The position numbers were made by a program, and so were the translations under genes. This document shows positions 61,805 through 64,000 of a DNA stretch of 64,000 nucleotides, piece by piece. The first letter of the stretch is position 1; each line of letters opens with the position of its first letter. This stretch comes from Epiperipatus broadwayi (taxonomy: Eukaryota > Onychophora > Udeonychophora > Euonychophora > Peripatidae): the NCBI GenBank assembly GCA_028023455.1, contig JAQFVV010012495.1:1955711-2019710 (forward strand). Direction: 5' to 3'. The notes beneath the pieces were generated by a model. That model was not told the origin of the DNA. It was given only the letters and a program-made list of their open reading frames with translations, and did no database searches.

Positions 61805-62195
61805 TTAATTGAATAATTACATTTTGTAATTGTAACATAATATAATCACTATATAATTTTTATTATAGTAAAAAGTTGAAACTTATAATATATATCAGTG
61901 TTGAAATACGTTAAAAAGCATATTAGATAATATGTACATTAATTTAATATTCTTTTTAAATTGTAAACTATGATACGCTTTATAACGTCATTGGTCTGAC
62001 GGTTTGAGATAATAATATTTTATTATTAATTTATTATGTGTTGGATTATTTCCATCATCTAATATTAAATATTGAATATCTTTAGAAAAATTTTAAATTT
62101 TATTTAATTTTTTCAAATACATTCAACTCTTAATAATAGCAAACAAGATAGTATATAACATATTTCAAATAGTACTATTTTCCTCTCTTCTTTAG
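61805..62195. other. Gene-free AT-rich stretch
   Basis: Ends in a pyrimidine tract (tttcctctcttctttag) that suits a 3' splice site. Confidence 0.5.
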
Positions 62196-62260
62196 ATGTT
62201 GCTAGCCTGGTCAGTGACAGTACTGTTACGGAAGTCGAACCCAATCCTTTAGATTTATGA
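62196..62260 (+). CDS. Candidate terminal coding exon, unknown gene
   Basis: A strong pyrimidine tract and ag precede a 65-base stretch that is much richer in G+C than its surroundings. Entering with two bases of a split codon, it reads VASLVSDSTVTEVEPNPLDL and stops at TGA. The acidic, Ser-rich end looks like a real C-terminus. I do not recognise the protein and found no upstream exon on this strand. The alternative in-frame ATG (MLAWSVTVLLRKSNPIL) is less likely. Could be chance. Confidence 0.35.
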
Positions 62261-62339
62261 ATATTAAATTTTAAGGTAAAGCTCAAACCAGTTAATAGTT
62301 GAATTGGTTAGAGATGTATAACTTGTTTTGTTTATCATA

Positions 62340-62730
62340 AATACATCCTTGAAGGTTTTTGCAATGATATAGATTGCAGAGGCTTTTACTATATGGTGAA
62401 ACTGAACTGAAATCAGACCCATATAGCTATCTTGTTTGTTTGAATGGATTTGAAGATTTTTACGTATCTGAAAAATTCAAGCTTTCAAGCTGATAGAAAT
62501 AAGTTTCATAAATGCTCTTTAGTAGAGTTGGAGTTTAGATCTAGTTTCTGGTCTTCCTACCCTTTACTGACGTGAGCCAATTAGCTCGAAACCATGGTTT
62601 AAAGGTTGGAGACAATTTGAAAGAGATATTTAACTTTATCTCTCTCAGTGTTTATGTAAACTAAGCTTGATCATGAGCTATTGGTAAAGCTCCATCTAGT
62701 AACAAAATGCAAGCTATAGCAAGTTACAAA
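62340..62730 (+). mobile_element. 391-bp hammerhead-bearing retroelement, 26-bp target duplication
   Basis: Flanked by two copies of a 26-base direct repeat (62314-62339 and 62731-62756, beginning atgtataacttgttttg). No reading frame. It contains a hammerhead at 62550-62615 and shares the phrase gaactgaa..cagaccnata with the element at 40.9 kb. The long duplication points to target-primed reverse transcription, probably by a LINE or Penelope-type enzyme acting in trans. Confidence 0.8.
62550..62615 (+). ncRNA. Hammerhead ribozyme (type I), nearly complete
   Basis: ccttta (62561-62566)-CTGACGT-GAGC-caatta-GCTC-GAA-AC-catg-GT-T-taaagg (62600-62605). Stem I CCTTTA/TAAAGG has six perfect pairs and seems to extend outward (gtcttcc/ggagac). 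Stem II GAGC/GCTC has four perfect pairs. Stem III is AC/GT with a four-base loop. The cleavage triplet is GUU (62597-62599). The only departure from the consensus core is U in place of A9, which may reduce or abolish cleavage. Confidence 0.7.
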
Positions 62731-62756
62731 ATGTATAACTTGTTTTGTTTATCATA

Positions 62757-63431
62757 TATATATAATTCTGTTATTATATATATAAATTATATTTTTATCT
62801 CAGTGCATCTTTTACCTTAGCTCAATCATATCATAGCAATCCATCAGTCCAGACATCAAACTAACCTCTCACACTGTAGATACATTAGAAATAAGAAATA
62901 TACTCTTTTCAAGTAATTTATATAGCATATGGTAAAATTTAACTTCATATACACATTATTTTTTTTTAGAGATATTCAAGCTTAACTTCATATTTATTTA
63001 AATATATTTCAAATTTATATATATATATAGTAAGTCAGTCTTTTTAATAAATAGACCACTGCAGGATAAAGTTTTGTTCAATGGCTCAAGGAGAAGGCAG
63101 TTGTCACCATACTTACCAAAATGTTTGAAGTTGAAAGAGTGTTTTTTTTTCTATTTTTGACATTTTCTAGCTAAGGATAGCAAGATATCTGTTTTCTAAC
63201 AAATGTAGGATGATTAGCTTAGTTGGCTAGTCTATGTATATATGTAATCAAGTATAAAACAATAAAAAAGAATGAATAAAACTTAGTAATGATTTTTTTT
63301 TCTCTTACTAATCATTATTTTTTTGTTTTAATATAATGCTTTATCTTAATAAATAAACAAATTTCTATATAGTCCCTGGTAGGACTTTTTAATATTCATT
63401 TATTTTCTACAGCGTTTATATATAATAATGT
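62757..63431. other. Gene-free AT-rich stretch
   Basis: (TA)n near 62757-62785 and 63015-63030. Nothing else recognised. Confidence 0.5.
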
Positions 63432-63679
63432 TAAATATAATTTATCCAAACTTCAAACACTTTTAGCAAACTTTATTTGTACATACACCTACGTTTCGAC
63501 TGACCTGCAGTCTTCTTCAGAGCTATGATATAATGAACAAAATAAAAAAACAACTATATAATATATTATATCATATATTATATCATAGCTCTGAAGAAGA
63601 CTGCAGGTCAGTCGAAACGTAGGTGTATGTACAAATAAAGTTTGCTAAAAGTGTTTGAAGTTTGGATAAATTATATTTA
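63432..63679. repeat. 248-bp palindrome of a Penelope-type terminal repeat
   Basis: Arms tccaaacttcaaacactttt ... / mirrored, centre near 63555, AT-rich middle. Each arm carries ctgaaga-a-gactg-caggt-cagtc-gaaacgta (right arm 63591-63621), the conserved hammerhead-like core of Penelope-type terminal repeats. Confidence 0.75.
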
Positions 63680-64000
63680 TATGATATTACGGCAAACATA
63701 AAGAAAAGTGTGATTTTGGTAGTATAATAATGTTTTTAAGACATGAATTACTCTCTTTTTTTGTTATTTTTTATTATACCTTTTTTTTCAAACTCTTATT
63801 AATACTGGAGCTTTATTTTACATTAGTTACTTAATATTGTTTTTTAAATCATTAATAATTTATTTAAAATGAAATAAAACAATATACAGGTTTATATTTT
63901 ATATATTTTTTTTGTTTGCTTCATATCATTTTAATATGTAATAAATTAATATATATATATATATATCATTAAAAACCAGTCCATACTTAGACAATCCCAA
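63680..64000. other. Gene-free AT-rich stretch to the window end
   Basis: (TA)n at 63949-63965. Nothing else recognised. Confidence 0.5.

Overview
This is an AT-rich stretch (roughly three quarters A+T by eye) of a nuclear genome from an animal. It has large introns, many microsatellites, tRNA-derived SINEs, RTE- and jockey-like LINEs, Penelope-like (GIY-YIG) retroelements, and Merlin and hAT DNA transposons. It has no operons and no bacterial gene density. The mix fits an invertebrate such as a flatworm, cnidarian or mollusc; the sequence alone does not settle which.

Host genes are sparse. The best-supported one lies on the minus strand. Three exons (25864-25741, 25259-25109, 15064-14723) join in consistent reading phases across a 481-base and a 10-kb intron. 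They encode the end of a single-pass membrane protein: a cysteine-bearing extracellular stalk, one transmembrane helix, and a cytoplasmic tail with PPPY and LPTYEEA motifs of the kind bound by WW-domain (NEDD4-type) ubiquitin ligases. Its 5' exons are not recognised here. A second, weaker candidate is a terminal coding exon on the plus strand at 62196-62260.

The rest is mostly repeats. 1-3.3 kb: a 198-bp tandem array beside an intact Merlin transposase gene. 4.4-11.3 kb: one arm of a 2.1-kb inverted repeat (the other arm is at 45-47 kb) and two direct copies of an unclassified repeat. 11.3-14.4 kb: microsatellites and a TA-flanked MITE. 14.7-25.9 kb: the membrane-protein gene; its big intron holds a decayed jockey-like LINE and several fold-back insertions. 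26-29 kb: LTR-like debris and a 1.45-kb palindrome of a Penelope-type endonuclease. 29.6-33.5 kb: a decayed LINE split by a 1.05-kb palindromic insertion. 37.5-38.5 kb: a second Penelope remnant. 41.9-44.7 kb: two RTE LINE copies tail to tail. 48.8-53.1 kb: a 4.28-kb fold-back transposon with an 8-bp target duplication. 55.2-56.4 kb: a hAT-like element with an exact 8-bp target duplication. 57.9-64 kb: SINEs, LINE debris and small palindromes.

The most interesting theme is self-cleaving RNA. A repeat family with five copies (11.5, 20.8, 21.3, 32.2 and 32.9 kb) carries a hammerhead-ribozyme layout (CTGATGA, stem II, GAAA, short stem III, and stem I ACCAA/TTGGT) next to a tRNA-like pol III head. 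This recalls the ribozyme-bearing SINE-like Sm-alpha elements of schistosomes and the retrozymes. One site has a tandem 475-bp dimer and another a palindromic pair flanked by a 14-bp duplication. A separate 391-bp element at 62.3 kb, flanked by 26-bp repeats, carries an almost complete hammerhead of its own. Related shorter cores sit at 17.8, 41.1, 60.1 and 63.6 kb in Penelope-like terminal repeats or small fold-backs. All assignments were made by reading; no search or folding program was run.
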